64,000 nt of DNA from Listeria ilorinensis. GTDB lineage: Bacteria > Bacillota > Bacilli > Lactobacillales > Listeriaceae. Position 1 is the first letter of the stretch. Each line of letters begins with the position of its first letter. Below the pieces are notes generated by a model. That model saw only the letters and a list, made by a program, of their open reading frames with translations. It was not told the DNA's origin and searched no databases. Shown here piece by piece: positions 8,431-19,350 of this stretch. The DNA lies in the NCBI RefSeq assembly GCF_913566895.1, contig NZ_CAJYCN010000011.1, positions 1 through 64,000 of the forward strand. The letters run 5' to 3'. Position numbers and translations under genes: made by a program.

Positions 8431-8446
8431 TAGTGTAAAGACACCT
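8431..8446. promoter_or_regulatory. NiaR-like operator upstream of pncB
   Basis: TAGTGTAAAGACACCT contains the inverted repeat GTGT-AAAG-ACAC. On the minus strand it reads GTGTCTTTACAC, close to the GTGTCTTGACAC-type sites of the nicotinate-responsive repressor NiaR as I recall them. It sits just upstream of a TATTAT -10 for pncB. Repressor identity is inferred; niaR itself is not in the window. Confidence 0.5.
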
Positions 8447-8459
8447 TGTCCAACTGAAA

Positions 8460-8487
8460 AAGAACTTGCCACTGACGGCAAGTTCTT
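8460..8487 (-). terminator. Terminator after tagD
   Basis: AAGAACTTGCC / GGCAAGTTCTT stem with a 6-nt loop, 2 bp after the tagD stop, followed on the minus strand by TTTTTC. Confidence 0.85.
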
Positions 8488-8488
8488 C

Positions 8489-8872
8489 TTATTTCAAATC
8501 ATCTTTGATTTTTGTAGTGGATATCCCCTCTGTCCGCGGAAGATAAACCACTTCACAATACCCTTTCAAAAAATCGAATTCGCCCTGCCAGTCGCTTCCC
8601 ATTACAAAAACATCGACATGGTACTTTTCAACATCACTGACTTTTTGTTCCCAATTTTCTTCTGGAATCACTTCATCCACATAGCGGATTGCTTCTAAAA
8701 TCAGTTTGCGATGCTCATAGCTATGAAAGGCTTCTTTATGCTTGATCCGATTGAATTCATCGGTCGATAATGCCACGATCAGATAATCACCCAATGCACG
8801 TGCTCGTTTAAGCAGCTCGATGTGCCCCCAGTGAAGCAGATCAAAAGTACCGTAAGTAATCACCGTTTTCAT
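8489..8872 (-). CDS. tagD: Glycerol-3-phosphate cytidylyltransferase
   Basis: 127 residues, the usual TagD/TarD length. Makes CDP-glycerol from CTP and sn-glycerol-3-phosphate, the donor for the wall teichoic acid linkage unit. HWGH at 14-17 is the nucleotidyltransferase signature; the C-terminal EGISTTKI matches the second family motif. Last gene of a tarI-tarJ-tagB-tagD operon and followed by a terminator. Its product supplies TagB, encoded 12 bp upstream. Confidence 0.95.
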   Translation of the reverse strand: MKTVITYGTFDLLHWGHIELLKRARALGDYLIVALSTDEFNRIKHKEAFHSYEHRKLILEAIRYVDEVIPEENWEQKVSDVEKYHVDVFVMGSDWQGEFDFLKGYCEVVYLPRTEGISTTKIKDDLK

Positions 8873-8884
8873 GTTTTCTCCCCC

Positions 8885-10036
8885 TTATAGCTTATCTTTT
8901 AAATAGCGAATCAGACGTTTTCCGGATTCTCCATCTGCAAATTCATTCCACTTTTGACCGAAGTAAGTGATTCTTTCCAAGTCTGCCTCTTCCTTCTGGA
9001 TCGCCTCAATAAGTTTTTCAGTCGAACGATAGACAGGTCCAGGAATCATTGTTTCAAAGCCAATTGCTAGACCACGTTCCTTGTCATATTTTTCCAAATC
9101 AGGGGCAAAAAAATAAATCGGTCGTTTCAAAAGTGCAAATTCAAATGGCGTTGAAGAATAATCCGTAAGTAAAATATCACTTGCCGCCAAGACTTCTTTC
9201 ATTGGCAATCGACTATCAAGCAGCAAAATATTCCCTTCAGCTTTTGGAAGTTCTACATGCCCACTGATAGCTGGGTGCAGTTTCAACAACAGCTGATAAT
9301 CGTGCCCAAGCTTCTCAGCCACCTGCTGAACATCCAATAACAGTTGCGGGCTGTCCAGTTCCTGATCCCGAAAAGTTGGTGCATATAAAACAGTCTTCCG
9401 CGACCCAGTCCCCCACTTTTCACGGTAGCCTATCCGGGTTTTTTCGATTTTCTCCTCATCAAAAAAATAATCCGTACTCGGCACACCTAATTTTAAAAAG
9501 CGGGCATTGTCCTCTATCAAAAAAGATCGTTTAAAAATGGTCGCCATTTCTTCAGACCCGACAAGCACATGTTGAAAGGAATGGTAAACCGCTTTGAAAC
9601 GCTTTTGATCGCTTTCGCTTCGACCAGAAACCGTCTTATCCTCCCAAGCAAAACGTTTCAATGCCCCATTTGCATGCCAAATTTGCACACAAGTCACCTC
9701 ATCACGCCATTTGACGGATGCAAGTTCAGGAAAATAATTATCAACAATCACCACTCTAGCTGTATGTAGATGATACAGCCGGGAAATAAGATTCTTTTTT
9801 GTCAGCGGGATCATTTGAATGAAGTTGCGCGCAAATTGACTACTATCAAGCCGTGGGTCATAATAAACGATTGTTTCTGGAGTAAAATGTTCCGCTTCCA
9901 TATCTTTAAAAATTTGTTCCGGATTATCTGGAAAACTGATCATCATAACCGTTTTGGTTTGTAGTTTGAAATGGCGAAATAGCTTCGAGCATAGCGTAGT
10001 CACTAGCATATAAAGGGATACAAGTAGTTTGTTCAA
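8885..10036 (-). CDS. tagB: CDP-glycerol glycerophosphotransferase, TagB/TarB-like
   Basis: About 383 residues. The N-terminus is hydrophobic or amphipathic, suiting attachment to the inner membrane face. Conserved family patterns include QIWHANGALKRF, LGVPSTDYFFDE, KTVLYAPTFRD and LTDYSSTPFEFALLKRP. It should add the first glycerol phosphate to the lipid-linked ManNAc-GlcNAc primer. Start choice: an ATG at 10045 touches AGGAG (10046-10050), whereas TTG at 10036 is spaced 9 nt, so TTG is preferred. Neighbouring tagD makes its substrate. Confidence 0.88.
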   Translation of the reverse strand: MNKLLVSLYMLVTTLCSKLFRHFKLQTKTVMMISFPDNPEQIFKDMEAEHFTPETIVYYDPRLDSSQFARNFIQMIPLTKKNLISRLYHLHTARVVIVDNYFPELASVKWRDEVTCVQIWHANGALKRFAWEDKTVSGRSESDQKRFKAVYHSFQHVLVGSEEMATIFKRSFLIEDNARFLKLGVPSTDYFFDEEKIEKTRIGYREKWGTGSRKTVLYAPTFRDQELDSPQLLLDVQQVAEKLGHDYQLLLKLHPAISGHVELPKAEGNILLLDSRLPMKEVLAASDILLTDYSSTPFEFALLKRPIYFFAPDLEKYDKERGLAIGFETMIPGPVYRSTEKLIEAIQKEEADLERITYFGQKWNEFADGESGKRLIRYLKDKL

Positions 10037-10113
10037 GATTATCATCTCCTATTTCAGTCTCCCTTTTGTAAAAGCGCAGTGTGGATAAGCCCAGCACTGC
10101 GCATCAAGCTTCA

Positions 10114-11139
10114 TCAAATATTCCAAGCCATTACGGTTTTGCCCCAAGGACTTCTTAAATCAGATTCAAATGCTTCAATCACATCTTGAATGCTGCGTAC
10201 ATCATGGACTTCCCCTACAAGGTTCGCCAAATATTCCACTGCACGCTGATTATTCGCTAAAAATTCCACGGTTTTCTCAAAATCATATACACCGCTACGA
10301 CTGCTGCCGTAAACAGTCAATCCCTTTTCAAGTACCATTCGTGTATTGAACTCGATTGGATATTCAGATACACCTAAAAGCGAGATCGTGCCTTCCGGGC
10401 GGATATGGTCAATAATTTGACTGACCGCATATTGGCTACCACGACCACCTGCACATTCAAAAGCCTGATCAATCACCAGATCCTCAGGGATGCTGTCAAT
10501 ATTGTAAGCAGCGTCAACAAACGAGAAAAAGTCCAATTTATACGGTGTTTTCCCAAAGATATAGACTTTGCTGTCTGGATAATAATTCTTCAAGAGAAGC
10601 GTCATAATAAAGCCTAGATTCCCATCGCCCCACACACCGAATGTGCCGCGATTCTGATTTCCTCGTTTATCAAAACGAAGAAGCGCATGAACTGCAACTG
10701 AAATCAACTCTGAAAAAGCAGCTACTTTCATATCCATACCGTCCGGCAATATTACCAGTCGATCACGCCGAATAAAAACATTATCCTGCATTAGACCATC
10801 AAACCCACTAGAGCGGAACTTAGACGTCTGTAAATAGTTTTCTGCAATGACAGGATCTTTTTCCATTGGCGTATTTGGGACCATCACAACTTTAGTGCCA
10901 ATCGGAAACTCTTTTTTCGCATCATAAACCACTTCACCAACGCCTTCATGAATGAGCGCCATTGGTAATTTTTTAGCAAGAATTTCTTTGCCGCGCGAAC
11001 CTGTATAATACCGTTGATCTGCTGCACAAATTGATAAATGCGTCGGCCGAACGACGACAACATCAGAAGTTAATGCTTCTTCTACATTGCTCACTTCAAA
11101 TTGACGTTCTGAAACAAGACGATATACTTGATTAATCAT
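10114..11139 (-). CDS. tarJ: Ribulose-5-phosphate reductase (zinc alcohol dehydrogenase family)
   Basis: 341 residues. TarJ reduces ribulose-5-phosphate to ribitol-5-phosphate with NADPH, feeding TarI. The medium-chain dehydrogenase layout is visible: a catalytic Zn/GroES part ([28 protein letters not shown]) and a Rossmann part ([17 protein letters not shown]). Its start overlaps the tarI stop by 8 bp, so the two are translationally coupled. Its presence with tarI points to ribitol-phosphate in the wall polymer; TagD/TagB supply the glycerol-phosphate linkage. Confidence 0.9.
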   Translation of the reverse strand: MINQVYRLVSERQFEVSNVEEALTSDVVVVRPTHLSICAADQRYYTGSRGKEILAKKLPMALIHEGVGEVVYDAKKEFPIGTKVVMVPNTPMEKDPVIAENYLQTSKFRSSGFDGLMQDNVFIRRDRLVILPDGMDMKVAAFSELISVAVHALLRFDKRGNQNRGTFGVWGDGNLGFIMTLLLKNYYPDSKVYIFGKTPYKLDFFSFVDAAYNIDSIPEDLVIDQAFECAGGRGSQYAVSQIIDHIRPEGTISLLGVSEYPIEFNTRMVLEKGLTVYGSSRSGVYDFEKTVEFLANNQRAVEYLANLVGEVHDVRSIQDVIEAFESDLRSPWGKTVMAWNI

Positions 11140-11845
11140 TGTTTATCCGCTCCTGTACAATCGCATTGGCTACTTGAAGGTCATAAGGCGTTGTGATCTT
11201 GATGTTGAAGATTTCCCCCTTCACCAGGCTTACTTTTTCGCCGGCGAGCAAGCAAATTTTACATGCATCTGTTAGAATAGCCTTCTTTTCATCCGAAAGA
11301 TCATTATAGTGCTTCATAATCATCCGCATATTGAAACTTTGTGGTGTTTGCCCTTGATACATATGATCACGAACTGGAATATCTGTAATAAAATCATGAT
11401 TGCTGCTTTCAACGATTGTATCTGTTGCCGGAATAACCGTATCTACAGTGCCATATTCCAAGACAGCATCAATATTCTCTTCGATGATCCGATGTGTTAA
11501 AAATGGGCGTACCGCATCATGCGTGATAAGTACATCGTCATCATTCAAGCCATAATTTTTTTCAACAAAACGAATTCCATTCATAATGGTTTCATTACGA
11601 TCTGCTCCACCTTCAATCACGAGCACTCGTTCATCCGAGATATATTTTTTAAGAATATCTTCCGTGTGATTCATCCATTCTTTCGGACAAGCCACAAAGA
11701 TTTTTTCAAAACGTGCATTCAAGATAAATTTTTCCACAGTATGGACGATAACTGGTTTATTACTTAGTGGCAAATACTGCTTTGGCATACTGACATTGCC
11801 CATTCGTGTTCCTTTACCACCTGCAAGGATTTCTGCATAGATCAT
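11132..11845 (-). CDS. tarI: D-ribitol-5-phosphate cytidylyltransferase
   Basis: 237 residues from the ATG at 11845, which has AAGGAG 9 nt upstream; the longer frame to 11938 is not supported. An IspD-like nucleotidyltransferase that makes CDP-ribitol from [13 protein letters not shown] at 7-16 is the CTP-binding signature, and THDAVRPFL and QTPQSFN are further family motifs. The context with tarJ favours ribitol over the IspD methylerythritol role. First gene of the tarI-tarJ-tagB-tagD unit. Confidence 0.9.
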   Translation of the reverse strand: MIYAEILAGGKGTRMGNVSMPKQYLPLSNKPVIVHTVEKFILNARFEKIFVACPKEWMNHTEDILKKYISDERVLVIEGGADRNETIMNGIRFVEKNYGLNDDDVLITHDAVRPFLTHRIIEENIDAVLEYGTVDTVIPATDTIVESSNHDFITDIPVRDHMYQGQTPQSFNMRMIMKHYNDLSDEKKAILTDACKICLLAGEKVSLVKGEIFNIKITTPYDLQVANAIVQERINND

Positions 11846-11933
11846 TTTTCTATTCTCCTTCATTTCTAAAGTTTCTAATTCACATACACTCATTTTAACA
11901 CAAAGTATTAAATTTAACAGTGGTAAAGCAAAA

Positions 11934-11954
11934 GACACAGCATTAAGCTGTGCC
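11934..11954 (-). terminator. Terminator overlapping the YfhO-family stop codon
   Basis: CACAGC-ATTAA-GCTGTG hairpin with TTTTGC after it on the minus strand. The stop codon (11943-11945) lies in the loop. Moderately strong; it separates the upstream three-gene unit from tarI. Confidence 0.6.
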
Positions 11955-14885
11955 CTTCTGAAGACGTTTTTTCAACAGATAACCACCTAGAAGAATAAAC
12001 ATCCCCAAGCCAAACATTATCACACCGATTTTAAGACCTGGTGTATGATAACGCAGCTCGACTTTATGGTCTCCCTTTTTCAGAGAAAGTGTCATAAAAC
12101 CATCGTCCAGCACAGGTGTGAGCCCTGTTTTTTCGCCGTCCACATAAGCAGTCCAACCTTTACTGTACGGGATGGATAAGAATAAATCTCCGTCTTCTTT
12201 CACATTGATCGTGCCTTCAATATGATCATCCGTCTGTTGTTTCACTTTTAATGTCGACGCTTCTAACGCATGAATGCGCTGATCAAACAAATCCAAATCG
12301 AGCGCCGCAACCTGAAAATGATTGAAACGGTCGCTATCCTTTTTCACTACGATCGTTACTTTGACAGGCTCATTTTCATAAGTACCTAAGTCTGCCACCC
12401 GGCCATCCAGTGAAGTCTGATAAACGGAAAGCAGCTTGCCATTCACATAAACTTGTGTCCTTGTATTCGGATCCCATGTGAATGCATATTGGTCATTTGA
12501 GAAATAGAGCTGTTTCCGCCCCTTCAAATCAAATTCAAAGCTCAGTTTTGCCTCTTCACTATCAGCATCCTTATTTATAACCAGATCTCCATTTTGATAA
12601 GAAAAAGTCCCGCCAGTTATGCTGATCGGACTGACATCCAAATACGAAAAGTAGTCCATCGGCTCTTTCGCATCGCTAAAGAGAATATTCTGTCGCTCGA
12701 AATATCCTGCTTTCGGATTGTTTAAAGACTGATCCAGTTTCTGATAATCGGCATTCATCATAAAACCGATACCAAGATTATTTTGATTCTCCTGAAGAAC
12801 GAACGGCTCATCTGCTGCGATATCCTGATAGCCGTATTTTTCAATGTGATAGCTTGGTTTCGTCAAATTAAAGCCTACATTAAACAATGCATCTGTTACC
12901 AAGGTCGAACCTGTGTAACGCATCCAGACTTTAGATGGAGAAGTACTAAAACCAAGTGCTCCCAAGGACTCATTCAAATTCTTTTGCGTCATCGTATTAT
13001 AGTTGGTCACACCATCAAAACCGTAACGGAAGGAATCATTATTCGAATAAGTCCCCGTATTCATCTGCCCGATCCGCTCATAGGGCTCTTTTTGCTCATT
13101 GAAGGTGTCATACAGTTTCGTTTTTTGCTCACTATCCTGCCAAAACTCTGCTTTCGTCTGCGCAGGATAAGCAAAATTCGACTGATATGTATTAAAACTC
13201 AAATCAAATACAAAAATAATGATTAAACCAACCCAAGCTAAATGGCGGAAATTTTTCACCTGTAGAAGCGTCAAAAAAATCACCATAACAAGGATGATAA
13301 AAATATTTACTTTTAGCAGCTCAGCAGTAATAAGATCGGGCTCCTTCACAGAAACCACATACAACACAGCGATAGCTACAATCCCACTCAGCCAAATCCA
13401 GATTTTCCGTATCTCTTCCAACTGCACAAACGTACGAGCTGCCATTATAATCAGAAATGCCGATAGCAGAAAAATAAAGCGATATGGCCAACCATTCGGC
13501 AGTGCAAAGCCGTGCATGGCATAATAAAGTCCCTGATTTTGTGTGGCTATAACAAAGAACAATGCACCTAATGTCCACAATATCTTACTTTTCCAAGGAA
13601 TCGCGCGGTTAAAGAGAAAAAGCAACACGCATAATAACGCCAAAATCCCGATATAATCATTCGGAGCATTATTCACAGAATCCACCATTGGGAAGGTCAC
13701 ACCACTAAAAAGTTTTGCTAGAGAGCGAAACGGATCTGTCATCATCAAGGAGGTATAATCGATTTGACTATCCATTCTCGGCTGTGCAAAAATATCTGTC
13801 ACAACTGGAACAATCACAGGAGCCGCAATCAAAGCGGCTGTAATTCCTGATACTCCAAAGCCAACAAGAGCAATAAAAAACTGCTTAACAGCCCCTTTTT
13901 GCCAGTGATGAAGCTCCATATAACGAATCAGCCAATAAATAGAGGTCCCAATCGCAATCATATAGCCCATATAAAAATTGGTAATAAAACTGTAGGCCAG
14001 CGCTAAAATAAGCAATATATATTTTTTGTTCTTAAGCAGCTGCTCAACTCCCAAAAGAACGATTGGAAACATATAGATAGCATCTAGCCACATAATATTC
14101 GACTGATAAACTACTACATAGCCACACAAGGCATAGGCTGTAGAAAACAGTAACAAAGAGTAAGATTTATCTTTGTAATGATGGCGCATGAAGAACATCA
14201 TTGTCAAACCCGCCATAAAAACCTTTGCCCAAAAAACAAATTGCATGAAGTAGACAATGTGATCCTTTTGGAATAAAACAACTAAGAAGGAAAACGGCGT
14301 CATCAAATAATAACCGATCAAAGAAAAAGTTCCAAGACCCATGCCACCAGTAAAAGTATAGGACCAATTCGCCTGTCCGGTAAGCAGATCATAAAGCAAA
14401 TAATGGTACGAAACGTATTGGCTTTTCAGATCCGCCGCAAGAAAAGTTGCATCCCCACTTACACCGATTCCCAGATAAGTTTGAATGATAATGACCAGAA
14501 GCATTGGTAAAAGTCCAGCGACCGTCAGAAGTACCAGCTGTTCAGCGTTCTCATGCCACAACTTTTGAAGCTTCTTTCGCATCATAAACAATACCCCAAG
14601 CTCCACGACCATCACTACAAGAGGCAACAACCAAATAGAAAGTGAATGCTCAATAATCGCAATATAACAGAAAAATAACGGCAAATACAGCCAGGCACCA
14701 AGTAAAATCAATGCTACATTACGAAGCAGCGATCGTATCCGATAAGCCGCTAAAAGCAAAATAATACTGCCCACAAACGGGATGATCAAGCCCAAAATCG
14801 GCCCAACTTGTTGGAATATACAAAATAACAGCCAATTAAACAGAAAGGAGGCAACTATCGTGATCTCTGTCTTTTTTCCACTCAT
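11943..14885 (-). CDS. YfhO-family multi-spanning membrane protein (GT-C type)
   Basis: 980 residues. Residues ~1-560 hold about a dozen or more hydrophobic segments in a GT-C-like arrangement. A large extracytoplasmic part follows (about 570-940), and a final transmembrane helix ends in a basic tail. This matches the YfhO family, whose members glycosylate lipoteichoic acid outside the membrane together with a GT2 enzyme and a flippase in Bacillus and Listeria. The start has AGGAGG upstream and lies 4 bp after the preceding gene's stop. Expressed with the GT2/TagF fusion and the unrecognised protein, so a role in teichoic acid decoration is the best inference. Which sugar is unknown. Confidence 0.8.
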   Translation of the reverse strand: MSGKKTEITIVASFLFNWLLFCIFQQVGPILGLIIPFVGSIILLLAAYRIRSLLRNVALILLGAWLYLPLFFCYIAIIEHSLSIWLLPLVVMVVELGVLFMMRKKLQKLWHENAEQLVLLTVAGLLPMLLVIIIQTYLGIGVSGDATFLAADLKSQYVSYHYLLYDLLTGQANWSYTFTGGMGLGTFSLIGYYLMTPFSFLVVLFQKDHIVYFMQFVFWAKVFMAGLTMMFFMRHHYKDKSYSLLLFSTAYALCGYVVVYQSNIMWLDAIYMFPIVLLGVEQLLKNKKYILLILALAYSFITNFYMGYMIAIGTSIYWLIRYMELHHWQKGAVKQFFIALVGFGVSGITAALIAAPVIVPVVTDIFAQPRMDSQIDYTSLMMTDPFRSLAKLFSGVTFPMVDSVNNAPNDYIGILALLCVLLFLFNRAIPWKSKILWTLGALFFVIATQNQGLYYAMHGFALPNGWPYRFIFLLSAFLIIMAARTFVQLEEIRKIWIWLSGIVAIAVLYVVSVKEPDLITAELLKVNIFIILVMVIFLTLLQVKNFRHLAWVGLIIIFVFDLSFNTYQSNFAYPAQTKAEFWQDSEQKTKLYDTFNEQKEPYERIGQMNTGTYSNNDSFRYGFDGVTNYNTMTQKNLNESLGALGFSTSPSKVWMRYTGSTLVTDALFNVGFNLTKPSYHIEKYGYQDIAADEPFVLQENQNNLGIGFMMNADYQKLDQSLNNPKAGYFERQNILFSDAKEPMDYFSYLDVSPISITGGTFSYQNGDLVINKDADSEEAKLSFEFDLKGRKQLYFSNDQYAFTWDPNTRTQVYVNGKLLSVYQTSLDGRVADLGTYENEPVKVTIVVKKDSDRFNHFQVAALDLDLFDQRIHALEASTLKVKQQTDDHIEGTINVKEDGDLFLSIPYSKGWTAYVDGEKTGLTPVLDDGFMTLSLKKGDHKVELRYHTPGLKIGVIMFGLGMFILLGGYLLKKRLQKGTA

Positions 14886-14889
14886 TCAT

Positions 14890-15879
14890 CTACCTCCTCG
14901 GTTGATTCAGAAAATAAATTTCATTACATTTGATAAGCGGCTTGTCTGAGTTTAGACGGATCGCTTTGTATAAAGCATTGGTTGTTTGTCTGTAGAACCC
15001 TAAATACCACTGCAAAGAATTATAGTGCAAGGAATCAAATAAAAATTTCCCAAAGCGCAGATAGTCACTTTTCAACTTGGCGTGATGCTGAATATGATGA
15101 TAGTTTTCGATAGGGGTTTGTACGAATGGATAGCCTAACGCAATGATGCTTGATACTACCTGTTTTGGAAAACTTTCCAGCCACATAAGTACTTTATTTA
15201 AATAAATATCTGCTGCATCAAATGCCTGTTGCTCGATTAAAGCTTGAAATGCCGGACCAACATATGTGCGAATCATATAATTCAACAAATTTACATCAAA
15301 ATCCTGATTCATTAACCGAATCGTGGAATATTGCCTTTGTCGATTGCTCCATGCTGCAAATGTTTCAAAAATCTGTTCTAACTGAAACTCTTCTGGTAGT
15401 TCCACTTTTGTATGAATCTCCAAAATACTTTGCTTGACGATCTGTTCACTCGTTCGAAGCATTTCAAAAACTAGTTGGTCAACCAGATCATCCTGCTCCA
15501 TTTTCATTAAAGTCTCTTGCACAAGCGCCGCTTTGAACATTGTATATTGATAGCATTCGGGAAAAACGATTTGAGGGTCTTGTTCAAGAAATGTCGGAAT
15601 GCTCAAGTCAACTTCTTCTTTAAATTGCAATTCTTCCGTTTCTTCAGCGTCCATATCCTTACCGTTCATCTTTGTAAATGCTGGATTGATTTGGAAATAA
15701 TGAATCTCATTTTCGAAAACTGCTTCGCCAAACTGCTGAATAAAATGTGCAATTTGTTTATATGCTGTTGCCGCCTCACTTCCTTGAAAAAAGATGAATG
15801 GCGCATGAACCGATGCCATTTCATTTCGAATTTCAGCAATCGTTGTCGTCTGATTCACAGGTATAAATTGGTAGATCAT
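14890..15879 (-). CDS. Unrecognised 329-residue protein in teichoic acid operon
   Basis: I do not recognise a family. The protein appears soluble, with no signal peptide or membrane helix. It is acidic in the first 100 residues (GKDMDAEETEELQFKEEV), then mostly helical, with many Phe/Tyr/Gln residues. It overlaps the upstream glycosyl/glycerophosphotransferase by 4 bp (ATGA), so the two are made together, and it is followed 4 bp later by the YfhO-family gene. It may be a dedicated partner of that enzyme or a divergent transferase fragment. No catalytic motif could be identified. Confidence 0.6.
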   Translation of the reverse strand: MIYQFIPVNQTTTIAEIRNEMASVHAPFIFFQGSEAATAYKQIAHFIQQFGEAVFENEIHYFQINPAFTKMNGKDMDAEETEELQFKEEVDLSIPTFLEQDPQIVFPECYQYTMFKAALVQETLMKMEQDDLVDQLVFEMLRTSEQIVKQSILEIHTKVELPEEFQLEQIFETFAAWSNRQRQYSTIRLMNQDFDVNLLNYMIRTYVGPAFQALIEQQAFDAADIYLNKVLMWLESFPKQVVSSIIALGYPFVQTPIENYHHIQHHAKLKSDYLRFGKFLFDSLHYNSLQWYLGFYRQTTNALYKAIRLNSDKPLIKCNEIYFLNQPRR

Positions 15880-18161
15880 TTCCCATTCCCCCTATCAATA
15901 TATCTCGCAATAAATCGTTCAGTGGAATGTCCATCCAGACTGGCAACAAATTTTTGACGAAACTCTGCTAATTTTTCATAATCATATTGCTCCTGCCTAA
16001 TAGCCGAAATTAGGCGATTTGTTACCTTAAAAATATCTCCGGGGACCATCGTTTTATAGTCAAAATAGAAACCACGCTCGTCAAAATAATCATCAATATC
16101 ATAACTAAAGAAATACATTGGACGGTTCATCAAACTATATTCAAAAATGACAGAAGAATAGTCTGTAATTAAGATATCGCTGAACAGCATCAGATCATTA
16201 ATATCCGACGTAGGATCCGGCATAATAATAAACGGATCATCACTATCAATATTTAAAGAAATATTTTTAATCATCGGATGGAATTTAAGTATCAATACGT
16301 ATTCATCCTGTAAGGCTTCTTTCATCGCTTTTAAGTCCATAACAACTGTATAATTTTTCCGTTCGTCTGGTCCACCTCTAAAAGTGGGTGCATATAAAAT
16401 CGCCTTTTTCTGCCGTAATACGGGATATTTCTTGCGATAAATTTCTCGTTTGTAAGCTTTATAATCTTCATCAAAGAAAACATCCGTCCGTGGAACACCT
16501 ATTGGAATGATTGCTTTTTCAGGTTTGTTAAAAGCCTCTGCATATTGCGGAATGATCGCTTTTGAGCTAATCAAAACCTCACTATACGGGGAGTGAGCTT
16601 TTTGCTCAAATTCTTCCGTATTGGAGTCCCCAGCCCCTAAAGCACTGAACCCAAATTTTTTGAAAGCACCTGTTGCATGCCATGACTGAACCACATTCGT
16701 CTTACGATTAAATCGAAGACCATAAATTTTATTGTAATAATCATCTAACACGACAGTTCTGACCCTGCCCAATACATAGTAAAGCTGCAGTGTTTCAAAC
16801 CAGTTCCTGTTTTTCCGAATGAAAATATAAATGCGCTCTTTGCGATTATTTTGAAACATATAATCATAAATAGAAAGCAAATTCCCTTCTAACTTTGTAC
16901 TCCGTTCTGTCGCTAAAGCAAGTTGCTCTTTTCGAGGCATCCAACTAGCAATACGAAAAACCACTTTCCGACCAAGTCCTCGAATTAATCGTGGCGTATT
17001 TAACTTCACGCGAATCACAAATCGATTGGAAAGCTTTTTCGCTTTTTTCCATTTATTGTGGAGAATAATGTCTGTCGCTGCAATCGTATATACGGGATAA
17101 GATTTATGAAAAGCTTTTTGTGCTTCTTCCGTTTGCCGTGACCAAAGATAGGTAATCAACATACGATAATCTTCTCTTGCACCTTTTTGAATATAATTCA
17201 CTCGATCGATCATACTGTACATCAAAAAATATCTAAAAGAAGGAATCAGATTTAAGAATTCATCAGATTTTGTTTTAAACCAGTTCAAAATCATTTGATA
17301 GCAGTTTTTTTGAAATTCTTCATTCTTACTTTCTGTAGCGGCTTTCAAAGAAGCCCATAATTCCACACTTGAGACCCGCTGATAATATTTCAAAGCCACT
17401 TCTTTTGCTGTCCCGCTCTCTTTAATTTCGCGTTCACCAAAGTCAAACACATCAAAAACTGCCTGCAGTATCCTTACTGGATCTTTTCCAATCGATTGTG
17501 TGATCGATTGTGATTCCCCTTCTCTTAAACGATAATAATACACGACCTTTTCAACCGTGTAGATTTTTTCTGCATTAAGAAGTGTATGGAGCACAAAAGG
17601 TTGATCCTCACCATAACGAATTGATTCAGGAAAAAAGCGCCCATCAATCAAAGAATGATGGTAAAGTTTCGCACATGGACCGATTGAATAAAATAATTCC
17701 GGATTTTTTTCAATATTTTTTTCTCCTGGTTTAGCGATATTGTATTGAACATGCATGGGGATAAACCATTCGTCAGTAGAATTAAAGCGTTTTGTAGCCC
17801 CAGTAACTAATTGCGCCCCATGCTCTACCGCTCCTTGATACATCAATTCAAGTGCATTGGATGGCAGCAAATCATCACTGTCAACAAAGCAGATAAATTC
17901 ACCTTTTGCCAGCCGTAATCCGTGATTTCTAGCAGCTGCTGGCCCAGCGTTTTCTTGCTCAATCAACTTAAAATTGGGATGGCTTGCTTGGAAAGCCTTC
18001 GCAATCTCAACTGTCTTATCTTTTGATCCGTCATCAATCAAAAGCACTTCAAAATCCTGAAAAGTCTGATTCGCAATGCTTTCCAGTGTTTCTGAGACAA
18101 CATCTTCTACATTGTATAGCGGAACAATGATGCTGATGCCTTTTCGATTTATATTCAACAT
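15876..18161 (-). CDS. Bifunctional GT2 glycosyltransferase / CDP-glycerol (ribitol) phosphotransferase
   Basis: 761 residues in two modules. Residues 8-220 are a GT2 (GT-A) glycosyltransferase (SIIVPLYNVEDVVSETLESI, LLIDDGSKDKT, FVDSDDLLPS, YGEDQPF). Residues ~440-755 are a TagF/TarL-type polyol-phosphate polymerase domain (QSWHATGAFKKFG, IGVPRTDVFFDE, AILYAPTFRGG, LITDYSSVIFEYSLMNRP). GgaB-like proteins with this layout build sugar-containing teichoic acids. It is the only polymerase-type enzyme in the window, so it may make the main chain. First gene of a three-gene leftward unit, divergent from gtaB. Confidence 0.85.
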   Translation of the reverse strand: MLNINRKGISIIVPLYNVEDVVSETLESIANQTFQDFEVLLIDDGSKDKTVEIAKAFQASHPNFKLIEQENAGPAAARNHGLRLAKGEFICFVDSDDLLPSNALELMYQGAVEHGAQLVTGATKRFNSTDEWFIPMHVQYNIAKPGEKNIEKNPELFYSIGPCAKLYHHSLIDGRFFPESIRYGEDQPFVLHTLLNAEKIYTVEKVVYYYRLREGESQSITQSIGKDPVRILQAVFDVFDFGEREIKESGTAKEVALKYYQRVSSVELWASLKAATESKNEEFQKNCYQMILNWFKTKSDEFLNLIPSFRYFLMYSMIDRVNYIQKGAREDYRMLITYLWSRQTEEAQKAFHKSYPVYTIAATDIILHNKWKKAKKLSNRFVIRVKLNTPRLIRGLGRKVVFRIASWMPRKEQLALATERSTKLEGNLLSIYDYMFQNNRKERIYIFIRKNRNWFETLQLYYVLGRVRTVVLDDYYNKIYGLRFNRKTNVVQSWHATGAFKKFGFSALGAGDSNTEEFEQKAHSPYSEVLISSKAIIPQYAEAFNKPEKAIIPIGVPRTDVFFDEDYKAYKREIYRKKYPVLRQKKAILYAPTFRGGPDERKNYTVVMDLKAMKEALQDEYVLILKFHPMIKNISLNIDSDDPFIIMPDPTSDINDLMLFSDILITDYSSVIFEYSLMNRPMYFFSYDIDDYFDERGFYFDYKTMVPGDIFKVTNRLISAIRQEQYDYEKLAEFRQKFVASLDGHSTERFIARYIDRGNGK

Positions 18162-18244
18162 AATAATTGACTTCTCCTAACTTTTTCCATATCAAAACAA
18201 TTTTAGCGATTTATTAACGTTTAGTCAATTATCCTTAGTTTTCC

Positions 18245-18273
18245 TTGTTCTGGCACATCTTATGGCTTATAAT
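18245..18273 (+). promoter_or_regulatory. Promoter of gtaB
   Basis: TTGTTC, 17-bp spacer, TATAAT. AGGAGG follows just before the gtaB start at 18336. Good sigma-A match at the -10. Confidence 0.7.
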
Positions 18274-18335
18274 GAGAGCAGAAAGATAAAACTTCGGGTT
18301 TTTATAGAAAAAGACCAGAATCAGGAGGATTATAT

Positions 18336-19226
18336 ATGAAAGTTAGAAAAGCAGTCATCCCAGCAGCTGGACTTGGTACTCGATTCCTGCCAGCCACAAA
18401 AGCAATGCCAAAAGAAATTTTGCCAATTGTCGACAAACCAACGATCCAATACATCGTGGAGGAAGCGGTAGCATCCGGTATTGAAGATATTTTGATCGTT
18501 ACTGGTAAAGGGAAGCGGGCAATCGAAGACCATTTTGATTCGGTTCCTGAACTTGAAGCTAATCTTCGTGAAAAAAATAAACTTGAGCTTCTTCATCTTG
18601 TTGAAGAAACGACGAATATCAACTTGCACTTTATTCGCCAATCAAAGCCAAAGGGATTGGGCGATGCTATTTTACAGGCAAAAGGATTTGTTGGTAACGA
18701 GCCGTTTGTTGTAATGCTCGGGGATGATATCGTCCAAGCAAAAGTTCCTTGTGCAAAACAGCTCATCAATCAATATGAAAAAACACATAGCTCTGTTATC
18801 GGTGTACAAACGGTTCCGCATGAAGAAACTTATCGTTACGGAATTATCGATCCTGCAGATAAGTACAGCGAACGTCTTTATAATGTAAAAGGATTCGTTG
18901 AAAAACCGAAAGCCGATGAAGCGCCATCCGATTTGGCCATTCTGGGTCGCTACTTACTTACACCACAAATTTTCGACTATCTTGAAACACAAACTGCCGG
19001 TGCCGGCGGTGAAATCCAATTAACGGATGCGATCAACCGCCTAAACGAAATTCAACGTGTATTTGCCTATGATTTTGAAGGAATTCGTTATGACGTAGGT
19101 GATAAATTCGGCTTTATCCAAACCACTATGCAGTTTGCTCTGCAGCATCCAGAAATCAAAGAGGATGTCCGTCAACTCATCGATGATCTTTATCACGACA
19201 TTCATAAAAAAGATAAAAAGAAATAA
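18336..19226 (+). CDS. gtaB: UTP-glucose-1-phosphate uridylyltransferase
   Basis: 296 residues. Makes UDP-glucose from UTP and glucose-1-phosphate for glycolipid anchors and teichoic acid sugars. [18 protein letters not shown] near the N-terminus is the nucleotidyltransferase signature; VEKPK and [10 protein letters not shown] are further GalU/GtaB markers. Divergent from the teichoic acid polymerase gene, with its own promoter and a downstream terminator. Confidence 0.95.
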   Translation: MKVRKAVIPAAGLGTRFLPATKAMPKEILPIVDKPTIQYIVEEAVASGIEDILIVTGKGKRAIEDHFDSVPELEANLREKNKLELLHLVEETTNINLHFIRQSKPKGLGDAILQAKGFVGNEPFVVMLGDDIVQAKVPCAKQLINQYEKTHSSVIGVQTVPHEETYRYGIIDPADKYSERLYNVKGFVEKPKADEAPSDLAILGRYLLTPQIFDYLETQTAGAGGEIQLTDAINRLNEIQRVFAYDFEGIRYDVGDKFGFIQTTMQFALQHPEIKEDVRQLIDDLYHDIHKKDKKK

Positions 19227-19232
19227 TATCTC

Positions 19233-19266
19233 AAGAAACAGCCGCAAACAACATCGGCTGTTTCTT
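19233..19266 (+). terminator. Terminator after gtaB
   Basis: AAGAAACAGCCG / CGGCTGTTTCTT perfect 12-bp stem, 10-nt loop, then TTTAT. Confidence 0.82.
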
Positions 19267-19350
19267 TTATAGCATTAAATAATGACTTTTCCCGTTTTTC
19301 TATGCTAAAATAAAAACAGCATTCATTCGTTTAATTAAAGGAGAAAAGTG

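Noticed and set aside
11846-11938. N-terminal extension of TarI
   Set aside because: Hydrophobic extra codons lack a ribosome site and are not family-like; the ATG at 11845 has AAGGAG.
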